This document shows, one piece after another, positions 56,649-64,000 of a stretch of DNA of 64,000 nucleotides. Numbering within the stretch: the first letter of the stretch is position 1; each line of letters starts with the position of its first letter. The position numbers and the translations under genes were made by a program. The stretch lies in assembly GCF_900091955.1 (NCBI RefSeq), contig NZ_FMDF01000129.1:1-64000 (forward strand). The letters are read 5' to 3'. This DNA is from Streptomyces sp. Ncost-T10-10d (lineage in GTDB: Bacteria > Actinomycetota > Actinomycetes > Streptomycetales > Streptomycetaceae). The notes under the pieces are model-generated. The model was given only the letters and a program-made list of their open reading frames with translations. It was not told where the DNA came from and ran no database searches.

Positions 56649-56896
56649 TGGCGCCGGACGACAATGACAGCCACGCGATCGAGGTCCATCTCGACCGCAT
56701 GCTCAGCGAGCGCGGCATGACCCTCGCGGAGCTCGCCTCCCGGGTGGGCGTGACCAATGTGAACCTGTCCATCCTGAAGAACGGCCGGGCCCGCGCGATC
56801 CGCTTCACCACGCTGACCCGCATCTGCGAGGTCCTCGACTGCCAGCCAGGCGACCTGCTTACGTACCGAGGCGCCGAAGACGAGCGGCGTCGGTAG
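56648..56896 (+). CDS. XRE/Cro-CI-type regulator (YozG-like)
   Basis: The 82-residue DNA-binding protein has HAIEVHLDRMLSERGMTLAE, LASRVGVTNVNLSILKNGRA, FTTLTRICEVLDCQPGDLL and a charged tail. The helix-turn-helix matches the YozG group that pairs with DUF2975 proteins. ATG at 56648 overlaps the preceding stop (TGATG), showing translational coupling. It probably binds the inverted repeats at 55908-55937 to control its own operon. Confidence 0.88.
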   Translation: MAPDDNDSHAIEVHLDRMLSERGMTLAELASRVGVTNVNLSILKNGRARAIRFTTLTRICEVLDCQPGDLLTYRGAEDERRR

Positions 56897-56929
56897 GCAG
56901 CGCCAACGGCCGGCCCTGCCGGTGCCGGG

Positions 56930-57175
56930 GCCGCGCAGGACGGTGGCCCGCCGTGAGGGCGGGGTGCCGGTGGAGGCCCTCGGCGTGGACTTCCGGTGGA
57001 TCGAGGTGGCCGGTGTAGCCCCGTCGCCCCGGAGCAGGTGTAGTTTCCTGAAGCCCTCCCGCAGGGCGGGCGGTATCCTGCGGTCGGCGTCCCGGCTCGC
57101 CATCCACGCCGGTGTCGGAAACGCCTGCCGGATCACCACCCACTCCGCATCACTCATGTCTGTGCCGTGACAGGG
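56930..57175 (-). pseudogene. IS5-family transposase remnant
   Basis: The frame reads TDMSDAEWVVIRQAFPTPAW then MASRDADR, the N-terminus of IS5-type transposases (D-SDAEW--IRPA-P-PAW). Degenerate frames follow down to about 56930 (SIHRKSTPRASTG, GYTGHLDPPEVHAEGLHRHP). No catalytic domain is present. Confidence 0.55.
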
Positions 57176-57944
57176 CTCCCGGCCGGGCTTATCGGCCCCG
57201 TTCCCGAACCTGCGGGCGAGCCAGTCACGCCCCATGGGGACGAGCTGGACTGAACGAACGTGACCACGCAGGACTGCAACAAAAAGGCTTCCCTGTCGCT
57301 CTGGCATCAACAGCCGCGAGCTACCAGGAGGCCCTTGCTGCATGCGCGCACATCGGCGAACTCGCCTGATTCAGCTCCCTGTTCGATCAAGAACGACCGC
57401 ACGATCGGAAAGACCACAGCTTGTCATGGTATGCCTGGATTCATCCTTGAGGGCCGGTCGGGCTCCCCGGAGCCGGCGCGGCGCTTCTACGCGGGGCCAG
57501 ACCTCTTTCTTCCGGAGCTCGGCCGCCTGGCCGTCGCGCGGTGATCTGCCGGTGCCTCTCCCCGTCCTTGCGGCCGGATCCGCTCCCGCGCGGCCCTGTC
57601 GGTGTCGGTCAACCCGCTGGCCTGCGTACTTCACAAGACGCCGCCACCGGACCCGAACCCTCGCCGTCAGGGCGCACGGTCCCACTTGTCAGGAAACGGC
57701 GGTCGGGGGTTCTTGAATTACCCCGGTTTGTGAAGGGGTTCTTGCAGGGCCTGGGGCGTCCGCACCGTCTCGTCGGGCGATCTTCAGGAAACGAGCTCCT
57801 TGGAGGCGCTGATTCTCTGGGCGTTCCTCGCTATCGCAACGGCAGCCCACGCGGCGATGCTCCTATCGGTCAAGTGTGCCGGCCCCGGTTTCACGGCGTG
57901 AATATCTGTTGCCCGGGTGTGGGCGCACAGCGACAATCCCCTGT
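57176..57944. other. Intergenic region with degenerate coding traces
   Basis: No intact gene. A minus-strand stretch ending at 57784 reads HLTDRSIAAWAAVAIARNAQ and RISASKELVS. It looks like a protein tail of a mobile element or another lost gene, but I cannot place it. Confidence 0.4.
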
Positions 57945-59003
57945 GTGTCTGACTCTGTGTTTGCGGGTTCCGCGTTACGGCCATATCCCAAGATCTCTGC
58001 GAGGGAGCGGCTTGGTGCGTCCGGGGTCCGGGAGTGGATCGCGGCGGAGAAGGTGCATGGAGCGCACTTTGCGGTGGTCTGCGACGGCACCGGGGTCCAT
58101 CCGGCGAAGCGGCGTGAGCTCCTGGGTGACGATGCGTTGGACGGCTTCTTCGGCGTGAGCAGAATCTGGCCAGTGCTGTCGGTGGCGGCGGCCCGTTTCG
58201 CCTCGGCGGCGCGCAGTGCGTGGGGCGATGCCGCGGTGGTGACGATCTACGGCGAGCTTGCTGGCGGATGCTACCCACACCCGGATGTCCCTGCCGTTGC
58301 CGGAGCCGAGCCGGTGCAGACTGGCGTGTGGTACGCGCCGGGCCTTCACTGGCTGCCGTTCGACGCCTCGGTCGAGGAGGCTGAGGGTCAATGGTGGATC
58401 TCCGACCGCGTTCTGCGCGAAGCCGCGGCTGCCGCTGGGCTGACTTGTGTTCCCGCTGTCGGATACGGCGCGCTGAACAGGCTCCAGGAGTTGTCCTGTG
58501 CCTTCCCCACCAGAGTCCCGGCCCTTTTCGGGCTTCCCGAACTGGCGGACAACCTTGCCGAGGGCTATGTCCTCAAGCCGGCCGGTGAATGGCAGGAGGC
58601 AGGTCCTGCGGGCGTCGGCAGGCGCCCGGTGGTGAAGGTGAAGCAGAAGGCCTTCGCCGAGGACGAGCGCTTCGACGGCGCACGTCCCTATCTGGCACCG
58701 CCGCAGGGTGCGGCTGGGGTCCCTGCCTGGCTCCTGGTCCAGGCATCGGCACTTCTCACCCCCGCCCGCGCGGCCGCCGCGGTGAGCAAGCTCGGACCTC
58801 ACACCCCCGTGGACGCTGTGATGGAGGAGATCACACGGGACGTGACGGAAGAGCTCTCCGAAGCCCTGGGAGGAATGGAGGAGACGCTCCTGCGCGCTCT
58901 GGGACACGCGCTCCGGCCCGGGGTGCGCTCTCTGGCGGCGTTCGACGCCCAGGACCGCTACACATCTCGAATCGCCCGGTCAGGCAGGAACCGTGGACGA
59001 TGA
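57945..59003 (+). CDS. RNA ligase, Rnl2-like nucleotidyltransferase
   Basis: The 352-residue protein has the nucleotidyltransferase motifs of T4 Rnl2-type ligases: motif I AAEKVHGAHFAV with the AMP-accepting Lys36, motif III-like VVTIYGELAGGCYPHP, motif IV EGYVLKPAG and motif V RRPVVKVKQKAFAED. It probably seals or repairs broken RNA using ATP. GTG at 57945 is preferred (SDSVFAGSALRPYPKI is conserved-looking); no clear Shine-Dalgarno. It stands alone, with no HD-PNKP or RtcB-type partner. Actinobacterial homologues are uncharacterised. Confidence 0.85.
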   Translation: MSDSVFAGSALRPYPKISARERLGASGVREWIAAEKVHGAHFAVVCDGTGVHPAKRRELLGDDALDGFFGVSRIWPVLSVAAARFASAARSAWGDAAVVTIYGELAGGCYPHPDVPAVAGAEPVQTGVWYAPGLHWLPFDASVEEAEGQWWISDRVLREAAAAAGLTCVPAVGYGALNRLQELSCAFPTRVPALFGLPELADNLAEGYVLKPAGEWQEAGPAGVGRRPVVKVKQKAFAEDERFDGARPYLAPPQGAAGVPAWLLVQASALLTPARAAAAVSKLGPHTPVDAVMEEITRDVTEELSEALGGMEETLLRALGHALRPGVRSLAAFDAQDRYTSRIARSGRNRGR

Positions 59004-59044
59004 CGGCGGCGCACAGCCGCCTCAGCGACGGGACGCGGCGAGTG

Positions 59045-59215
59045 GAGATCCGATCGCGGTGAGGGGGCGCGCGGTCGCCCGTTCGACATCGGAGAGGCCG
59101 CACCAAGGGCGGTGAGGATTGATCAACTCCGTTTTGCAGAGGCTGATCTGGGACTCCATGAGCGCTTCGTCCAGGGCGGCGCCGACGGATTCGAGGAGGT
59201 GGGTGGTGAGCGCCG
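59045..59215 (-). pseudogene. IS3-family transposase (OrfB) C-terminal remnant
   Basis: The frame reads LLESVGAALDEALMESQISL, CKTELINPHRPWCGLSDVER and ATARP. The segment KTELI-PHRPW--LSDVE-AT is typical of IS3 OrfB just before the final Glu of the DDE triad region. The remainder of the integrase domain is missing and the following residues are degenerate. Confidence 0.6.
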
Positions 59216-59339
59216 AAGATGCGCGCGTCGGCGAAGTACACGTCCATGCCGGTGTTCGCGGCGACGTTCTTGTGGTGGTCGGCCAGTTCCCGGTGAACAG
59301 AGAACGCCGAACTGCGGTGAGCGAACGAGATCCTCAAGA

Positions 59340-59560
59340 CGGTGTCAGCATTCTTCGCGGCCGAGCTCGGCCGGCCGTTGGATCCCTGACCCCCGGCCGG
59401 ACCTGCGCGCGGCGCACGTCCCCTCGCTCGTCCTGCGGGGCGAGAGCGACTTCATCAAACCCGCAGTCGCCCACGAGCACCGGCGCGCCCTCCCGGACTC
59501 CCAGCTCGTGACCGTCAAGGCACCGGTCACGCCATCTCCCGCGGTCGGCCGCGCCTCTGT
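59340..59560 (+). pseudogene. Alpha/beta hydrolase C-terminal remnant
   Basis: Frames read FFAAELGRPLD and then DLRAAHVPSLVLRGESDFIK, PAVAHEHRRALPDSQLVTVK, the acid-strand and following helix of an alpha/beta hydrolase. The catalytic His region is destroyed after VK and the N-terminal half is absent. At least one frame change. Confidence 0.5.
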
Positions 59561-59676
59561 ACCACGCTGCTGTGGCCCTTCCTGCTGGGCAGACCACTGC
59601 CCGCGACCGCGGTCTGAGCGGCTGAGCGATCGGCAGCAGGCCACGGGGGACCGACGGTCTCCCCGCGGCGAACCGG

Positions 59677-60333
59677 TCAGTCGCGGCCGCCCAGCGCTGC
59701 GTCGTGGGCCAGCAGGGCGGCCTGGACTCGGTTGTCGGCGCCGAGCGCACCGAGGATCCGGCTGACGTGTGCCTTGACGGTACTTTCGCGCATGCCCAAC
59801 GCCGCCGCGATCTCCGCGTTGGAATCGCCCAGCGCGAGCAGTGCCAGGACGTCCTTCTCACGAGGTGTCAGACCCTCGACCCGGGTGCGGGCTTCCAGCA
59901 CTTCGGGGCGGGCGGCGCGGTGGAAGCGGTCGATCAGGCGACGGGCGGCAGCCGGATGCAGCATGCCCTGGCCGTCCGCCACCACATGGACTGCGCGGAT
60001 GATCTCGCGCGGTTCGGTGTCCTTGAGCAGGAAGCCGTCCGCGCCGGCGGCGAGCGCATCGTAGACGTACTCGTCCAGGTCGAAGGTGGTCAGGGTGATC
60101 ACTCGCGGCGGGTTCGGGAGCGCGCGCAGCCGGCGAGTCGCGGCGATGCCGTCCATCCGCGGCATCCGCACATCGACCAGGGCAATGTCGACCCGGTGCC
60201 GGCTCGCCTGTTCGACGGCGCCAAGGCCGTCCGCCGCCTCGGCGACCACGGTCAGTTCCGGGTCGGTGGACAGAAGGTCGACGAGAGCGAGCCGCACCAG
60301 GGCGTCGTCGTCGGCCACCAGAATGTTGATCAC
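59677..60333 (-). CDS. NarL/FixJ-type response regulator
   Basis: The 218-residue protein has a receiver domain (INILVADDDALVRLALVDLL, phospho-acceptor Asp54 in ALVDVRMPRMDG, switch Thr in LTTFD, Lys in FLLKDTEP) and a C-terminal LuxR-type HTH (LTPREKDVLALLALGDSNAE and ESTVKAHVSRIL). It is the partner of the histidine kinase upstream, whose stop it overlaps by four bases (GTGA), showing coupling. It regulates unknown target genes. GTG at 60333 was chosen for that overlap. Confidence 0.92.
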   Translation of the reverse strand: MINILVADDDALVRLALVDLLSTDPELTVVAEAADGLGAVEQASRHRVDIALVDVRMPRMDGIAATRRLRALPNPPRVITLTTFDLDEYVYDALAAGADGFLLKDTEPREIIRAVHVVADGQGMLHPAAARRLIDRFHRAARPEVLEARTRVEGLTPREKDVLALLALGDSNAEIAAALGMRESTVKAHVSRILGALGADNRVQAALLAHDAALGGRD

Positions 60334-61529
60334 GAGGCGGACGCCGGCGGACGGACGGGTGAGGAGGTGGGCAGCCGGGCGGAGAGCCGCCAACCACCCC
60401 CGCAGGTACCGGTGTGCAGGTGACCGCCCAGCGCCGCGACTCGCTCCGCCAGACCGATCAGGCCATAGCCACCAGGCACCGCGGAACCTCCGGAGACCGC
60501 GGACTCCCCGACGTGTCCGGCCGGTCCGTTGACGACTTCCACCGTGGTGGCCGAGGGCCCGTAGCGCACGCTCACCGCCACGGGCGCGTCATGGGCATGC
60601 TTGCGGGCATTGGTCAGGGCCTCCCGTACGAGTCGGTGTACCGCCAGACGATGGCTGGTGGACGTGCCCTCCACATCACCGGACACCACCGACTCGATCA
60701 CCTGGCCCGCGGCCCGTGCCTCGGTGAGCAGCTCCTCCAGCTCCGGCAGTGCCGGCGCCGTGACAGCGGGCGCCCCATCGGCCCCGGCGGACCGGTCGGC
60801 GCGCAGCGCCCCCAACACCTCGCGCAGATCGTCCAACGCCTGTCCGGCCGTGCTGCGCAGCAGGGTCAACCGCTCCAGGACGACCGGTGACATTTCCTCA
60901 GAACGCAGCTGAAGCACCCCGGTGTGCAGTATCAGCAGGCTCAGCCGGTGGGCGAGCACATCGTGCATCTCGCGGGCGATCCGTGCCCGCTCCGCCAACC
61001 GTGCCTGTTCGGCGCGGAGTTCACGCTCCACCCGCAGCTGTTCCACCTGGCCCGTCAGTGCACCCAGCAGTCTGCGCCGACTGCCCGCCCACATACCGAG
61101 CGCCAAGGCCAGAGCCACCAGCACGGCATTGCCGACACCGGCGCCGGTCCAGGTGTTCAGCCGTCCCCCGGACAAGGGACATCCCAGCGCCAACGCAACA
61201 GCCAGCCAAGGCAACCCGGCGGCCAAAGCGATACCCAGACACACCCACACCGCTCGCAACCGGCCGCGCGAGGCGAAGTGATAGAGCGTCACCAACAATG
61301 GGAACACGGAGCCCAGGCCGACCGAGACCAGCGCCAGGCCCGCCACCGCCCGCGGAAACCTATAGCGGGCGAGCACCGCGACCGAGGCGGTCGCCGCCAC
61401 CCACGGCGCCGGATCGGCCAGACTGTCACCGGCCGACCGAAAGCCCTCCAACGTGGACAACAGGGCGAGCAGCACCGCTGACGGCACCTCCACCCACAAC
61501 GGCACGCCGCGCCCCGGCTCGGATTTCAC
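60330..61529 (-). CDS. DesK-type sensor histidine kinase
   Basis: The 399-residue membrane kinase has about five N-terminal transmembrane helices, a dimerisation/phospho-acceptor region IAREMHDVLAHRLSLLILHT with His189, and a HATPase domain with HRLVREALTNARKHAHDAPV and GGYGLIGLAERVAALGG. HisKA_3-type kinases of this kind pair with NarL-type regulators, as here. The stimulus may be the membrane or cell wall. ATG at 61529 begins MKSEPGRGVPLWV. The gene is divergent to a methyltransferase gene with 101 bases between. Confidence 0.92.
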   Translation of the reverse strand: MKSEPGRGVPLWVEVPSAVLLALLSTLEGFRSAGDSLADPAPWVAATASVAVLARYRFPRAVAGLALVSVGLGSVFPLLVTLYHFASRGRLRAVWVCLGIALAAGLPWLAVALALGCPLSGGRLNTWTGAGVGNAVLVALALALGMWAGSRRRLLGALTGQVEQLRVERELRAEQARLAERARIAREMHDVLAHRLSLLILHTGVLQLRSEEMSPVVLERLTLLRSTAGQALDDLREVLGALRADRSAGADGAPAVTAPALPELEELLTEARAAGQVIESVVSGDVEGTSTSHRLAVHRLVREALTNARKHAHDAPVAVSVRYGPSATTVEVVNGPAGHVGESAVSGGSAVPGGYGLIGLAERVAALGGHLHTGTCGGGWRLSARLPTSSPVRPPASAS

Positions 61530-61630
61530 CTCGTCATCCTAAGGACGCTCCTGCCTTATGGACCCCGGCGAGCAGCCATCGGGACCCCCTACTTTCGTCC
61601 GGGGCCTTCGTCACACATCGGAAGATTCCG

Positions 61631-62371
61631 ATGCGCCCGCTGCTGCCTAGCGTCCATGCCATGGTCTTCTCCCCGACGCGCACATCCTCCGCCCGGCGGA
61701 CACCAGCACGACGCCTCGCCGACCGCCGGCTGTTCTTCACCGAGACATTCCGTACCTTCCGTACGACCGGGGCAGTAACCCCGAGCGGCCGTCACCTCGC
61801 CGCGGCGCTCGCCGCGCCGCTGGCGCACCGTGCCGGGCAGCCGCGCGCCGTACTGGAGGTCGGTGCCGGAACAGGCGCGGTCTCCCGAGTGCTGGCGGAC
61901 CTGCTCGGCCCCGAGGACACCCTGGACCTCGTCGAGGCCAACCCCCGCTTCGCTCGCCTGCTCGCCGCGGACCTGCGCGTCGACCCCCGGCTGGCGGTCC
62001 ACCGGGAACGCATCGCACTGATCGCAGGACCGGTGGCAGAACTCGACCCCCAGGCGCGCTACGACGTGATCGTCTCCGGGCTGCCGTTCGCCAACTTCCA
62101 CCCCTGCGAGGTGTCCGATCTACTTGCCGTGTACCTGACCGCACTCAAGCCCGGCGGCCACCTGACGTACTTCGGCTATCGCGGCACTGCCCGCCTCCGC
62201 GCACTGCTGGGCACCTCCCGGAGCCTGGCCCGCCACAGCGGGGTCACCCACGTGCTCGACACCTTCCAACAGACCCACGCCGCTGACTGCCGCACCGTAT
62301 GGGGCAACCTCCCCCCGGCGCGCGTCTGGCACCTGCGTGCCCCCGCAGGGACGCCTCATCCGCTTCCCTGA
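61631..62371 (+). CDS. Class I SAM-dependent methyltransferase (PmtA/RrnaAD-like)
   Basis: The 246-residue protein has SAM motifs AVLEVGAGTGAVSRVLADLL, LDLVEANPRFARLLAADLRV and YDVIVSGLPFANFHPCEVSD, with LKPGGHLTYFGYRGTARL later. The P-[FY]-xxF segment after motif IV recalls phospholipid N-methyltransferases and KsgA-like enzymes. Substrate unknown. ATG at 61631 has GGAAG five bases upstream. The frame is open back to 60887 through the antisense of the kinase, which is not coding. Its upstream region is shared with the kinase gene. Confidence 0.82.
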   Translation: MRPLLPSVHAMVFSPTRTSSARRTPARRLADRRLFFTETFRTFRTTGAVTPSGRHLAAALAAPLAHRAGQPRAVLEVGAGTGAVSRVLADLLGPEDTLDLVEANPRFARLLAADLRVDPRLAVHRERIALIAGPVAELDPQARYDVIVSGLPFANFHPCEVSDLLAVYLTALKPGGHLTYFGYRGTARLRALLGTSRSLARHSGVTHVLDTFQQTHAADCRTVWGNLPPARVWHLRAPAGTPHPLP

Positions 62372-62479
62372 AGAACTCCGTTGCCCAACAGGGTGGATGG
62401 CAGAGGAGGTAGGTCGCCGACGTATCGCCGGCCGTACTCCGTGCCGTCGCCGCTCTGGAACGCTCACCGGGCGGGTGGC

Positions 62480-62770
62480 GGCCGACGCCGCGTTTCAGTG
62501 TCGACATCGTCGGCCCGAAGCTGGCGCGGCAGCAGCCCGAACTGGTCGAAGGCGGCTCGCACAGCGCAATAGCTGAGCTGTGGAGATGACGGATGCCGGT
62601 AGGTGTGGGAGGTGATGAGCAGAGCGGATGCGGGTTCGTGGCCCCGGGCCGGTGGCGGCGCTCCCGCAGCCAGTCCGCCACGAGGTGAGTGCTGAGATTA
62701 TTGAGATGGACGGTGTGGGTCCACTCGCCCCTGCGCACCGCCAGTGTCCGCCGGGCCGGTACTGCAACGG
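62480..62770 (-). pseudogene. Site-specific recombinase/integrase C-terminal remnant
   Basis: Frames read HTVHLNNLSTHLVADWLRER and RHR-PGATNPH, then LITSHTYRHPSSPQLSYCAV, RAAFDQFGLLPRQLRADDVD. This is the later part of Streptomyces recombinase-like proteins (L-ADWL-ER---WP-T-NPHLL-S, then F--LGLLP-QLR-DRIL-EA). The catalytic residues of a tyrosine recombinase are not preserved, and one frameshift is visible. Confidence 0.55.
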
Positions 62771-62779
62771 CGTGATCCC

Positions 62780-63015
62780 TCGTGTCCGTCACCGGGATCG
62801 CCCGCCAAGCCCTCGCCACCTTCGTTGCCGCACGTCGCAGCGCGCAAGGGCCGGATGTGGGGGCGACGCCATACCCACTCCTCCACCGGGCCCACCAGGA
62901 AGCCGTCATGGCGCTGGTGCGCCTCGGTGACATGCGGGCCCTGCCCGGGCTGCTGACGGGGCTGGACAGCGATGTCTACGCCTGGCGTGCCGTACAGGTC
63001 GCTGGTCACTTGGGC
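62780..63015 (+). pseudogene. HEAT-repeat protein fragment
   Basis: The frame reads HQEAVMALVRLGDMRALPGL, LTGLDSDVYAWRAVQVAGHL and GAA, which fits one and a half HEAT repeats. It has no start or end of its own and opens into non-coding sequence. It is a leftover of a longer gene. Confidence 0.35.
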
Positions 63016-63446
63016 GCGGCCGCCGGTGCCCTCGCGCCGAGGCGTAGCCCGGTGGCCGCCGGAGGCCTTCGCCGGCGTTTGGGCGGTGACGGGGTCGGGG
63101 TCGGCTTGAGCACGGTTCTCCCCCCGCGAAAAAGCTGGGCAGACCAGCAGAAACAACCTGCCCACCCACGACCACCGACCGAAACCCACTCACCAAACGA
63201 TCAAGAGATCACCTTCGGGGCACGTCAGTGGATCGAGGCTGAGCTCTCGGCGTCGCCCGAGCAGGGGAGACCCCATGTTCTGCGGCGCTGTCGTCGGTTG
63301 CCCACGCTCCGCGTTGTCGCCCTCCTCCGCATGCATCTCGAGGTACCAGCCCCCGCTCACCAGCACAAAAGGCGAGCGGGCCCCTTGACGCAGCGTGATC
63401 CGCCAGACAGGCCCCGGCTGATCCTGATATGCCCCTGTATCGGATT
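63016..63446. other. Intergenic region with a possible gene tail
   Basis: Minus strand ending at 63190 reads QDQPGPVWRITLRQGARSPF, VLVSGGWYLEMHAEEGDNAE then RGQPTTAPQ. It is protein-like with good codon use, but no start is evident. The rest shows nothing assignable. Confidence 0.35.
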
Positions 63447-63809
63447 TCAGCGCCGCGCCAGCGCCAGCACGCTCAGTCCGAACATCAGGACGCCCAGGGG
63501 GAGATGGACCGATGGTATGTGCGCGATGCCGAGCACGACCTGGAACGAGGCGAGGACAAGGAAGCCGGACGCGTGCCAGACGGGCCGGGGCGAGCCGCCG
63601 CCCGGCTTCCAAGCCAGCACCGCCGCGAGCACATACAGCATCGACGCCCCGTACATCACGCGAGCTCCGACACTGTGGAGCGTCTCTCCGTAGGACGAGG
63701 TCAGCAGCAGTCCGGCGGAGACTGCTTGAAGGAAGATGGTCAGGGTCTGCAGGGTGATCGCGATCTGCAGAAACGAGAAGCGGCGCTGTGCCGTCGCCTG
63801 GGTTGCCAT
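63447..63809 (-). CDS. Four-helix integral membrane protein, unknown function
   Basis: The 120-residue protein starts MATQATAQRRFSFLQIAITL and has four hydrophobic segments: IAITLQTLTIFLQAVSAGLL, VMYGASMLYVLAAVLAW, SGFLVLASFQVVLGIAHI and LPLGVLMFGLSVLALA. Similar small membrane proteins are common in actinobacteria next to sigma-factor or regulator genes. Function unknown. ATG at 63809 has GGGG nearby but no strong Shine-Dalgarno. A divergent sigma factor gene lies 101 bases away, which may control it. Confidence 0.75.
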   Translation of the reverse strand: MATQATAQRRFSFLQIAITLQTLTIFLQAVSAGLLLTSSYGETLHSVGARVMYGASMLYVLAAVLAWKPGGGSPRPVWHASGFLVLASFQVVLGIAHIPSVHLPLGVLMFGLSVLALARR

Positions 63810-63910
63810 GCCACGGTCCCCTTTTCCGCCCGGGGGCAGTAGATCGATAAGGTCTCACCAGCCCGACGACGCGGGCCTGCGAAAGGTAAGGCGAGGAGGC
63901 GGTCGGGAGC

Positions 63911-64000
63911 ATGGGGACGGCTAGGACGAGCACCGACGAGATAGCCGGTGAGTGGAGCCAACTGATCAACGTTGCCTACCGGTTGCTCGGTTCACTGGCC
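63911..64000 (+). CDS. SigJ-like ECF sigma factor (3' partial, cut by window edge)
   Basis: ATG at 63911 has AGGAGG about 15 bases upstream. The 30 visible residues include STDEIAGEWSQLINVAYRLL and GSLA, matching region 2 of SigJ-type ECF sigma factors (--AYRLLGS-A-AED--QE). These factors direct RNA polymerase to a small set of promoters. The gene runs off the window. It is divergent from the four-helix membrane protein, so control of that gene is possible. Confidence 0.75.
   Translation, partial: MGTARTSTDEIAGEWSQLINVAYRLLGSLA

Overview
The window is high-GC DNA with strong third-position GC bias and Streptomyces-type genes (DUF6480, actinobacterial S8 peptidases, ROK and GlxA regulators, FUSC protein, SigJ-like sigma factor). 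It almost certainly comes from a Streptomyces or close relative. Intact genes are scattered among many truncated or frameshifted ones and at least nine remnants of mobile elements (IS1380-, IS256-, IS5- (two), IS3-, IS21/IstB- and ISL3-like pieces, a group II intron maturase tail, a site-specific recombinase, a MobF relaxase N-terminus). That pattern suits a chromosome arm or a decayed integrative element rather than a conserved core.

Layout. 1-8 kb: glycosyltransferase tail, FUSC membrane protein, relaxase/hydrolase chimera, acetyltransferase, small DUF6480 membrane protein, cysteine-desulfurase-like PLP enzyme, and a frameshifted secreted protein with an S74-type chaperone domain. 8.7-14 kb: a very large secreted S8 peptidase fused to an Asp-box propeller, with a divergent two-HTH regulator. 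14-23 kb: a decayed prolyl oligopeptidase and a decayed PP2C-type phosphatase, a monooxygenase, an APH-type kinase-like protein, a GAPDH/GlxA-type regulator pair, a methyltransferase and a two-domain acetyltransferase. 23-28 kb: a second secreted S8 peptidase with a divergent regulator of the same type, here frameshifted in a G run. 28.5-31 kb: an arsenic cluster (arsR-ACR3 one way, arsC the other), with a near-identical operator copy in front of an uncharacterised gene 1.1 kb away. 31-34 kb: FtsW/RodA-family gene and a polyprenyl diphosphate synthase. 35-42 kb: a ROK regulator, a large secreted sugar dehydrogenase with PKD/CBM modules, a Tat-exported sugar isomerase-like protein and a secreted beta-helix protein, which together look like a carbohydrate-use island.

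42.7-45.5 kb is the most unusual part. A siderophore-type monooxygenase remnant and a 39-codon ORF lead into one 752-residue reading frame that joins an NRPS adenylation domain (with core motif A6 deleted), a carrier domain and a complete TOPRIM-domain protein. 45.8-50.7 kb holds small genes and mobile-element remnants. 50.9-56.9 kb holds an amidohydrolase, a LuxR regulator, an alpha/beta hydrolase between inverted IS21-end-like repeats, a decayed DUF2326 protein and a DUF2975/XRE pair with a visible promoter and operators. 57.9-64 kb holds an RNA ligase, a NarL/DesK-type two-component system, a methyltransferase, more remnants, a four-helix membrane protein and the start of a SigJ-like sigma factor cut by the window edge.

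All family calls come from reading the translated sequence without database searches. Starts were chosen by conserved N-termini and ribosome binding sites where visible.
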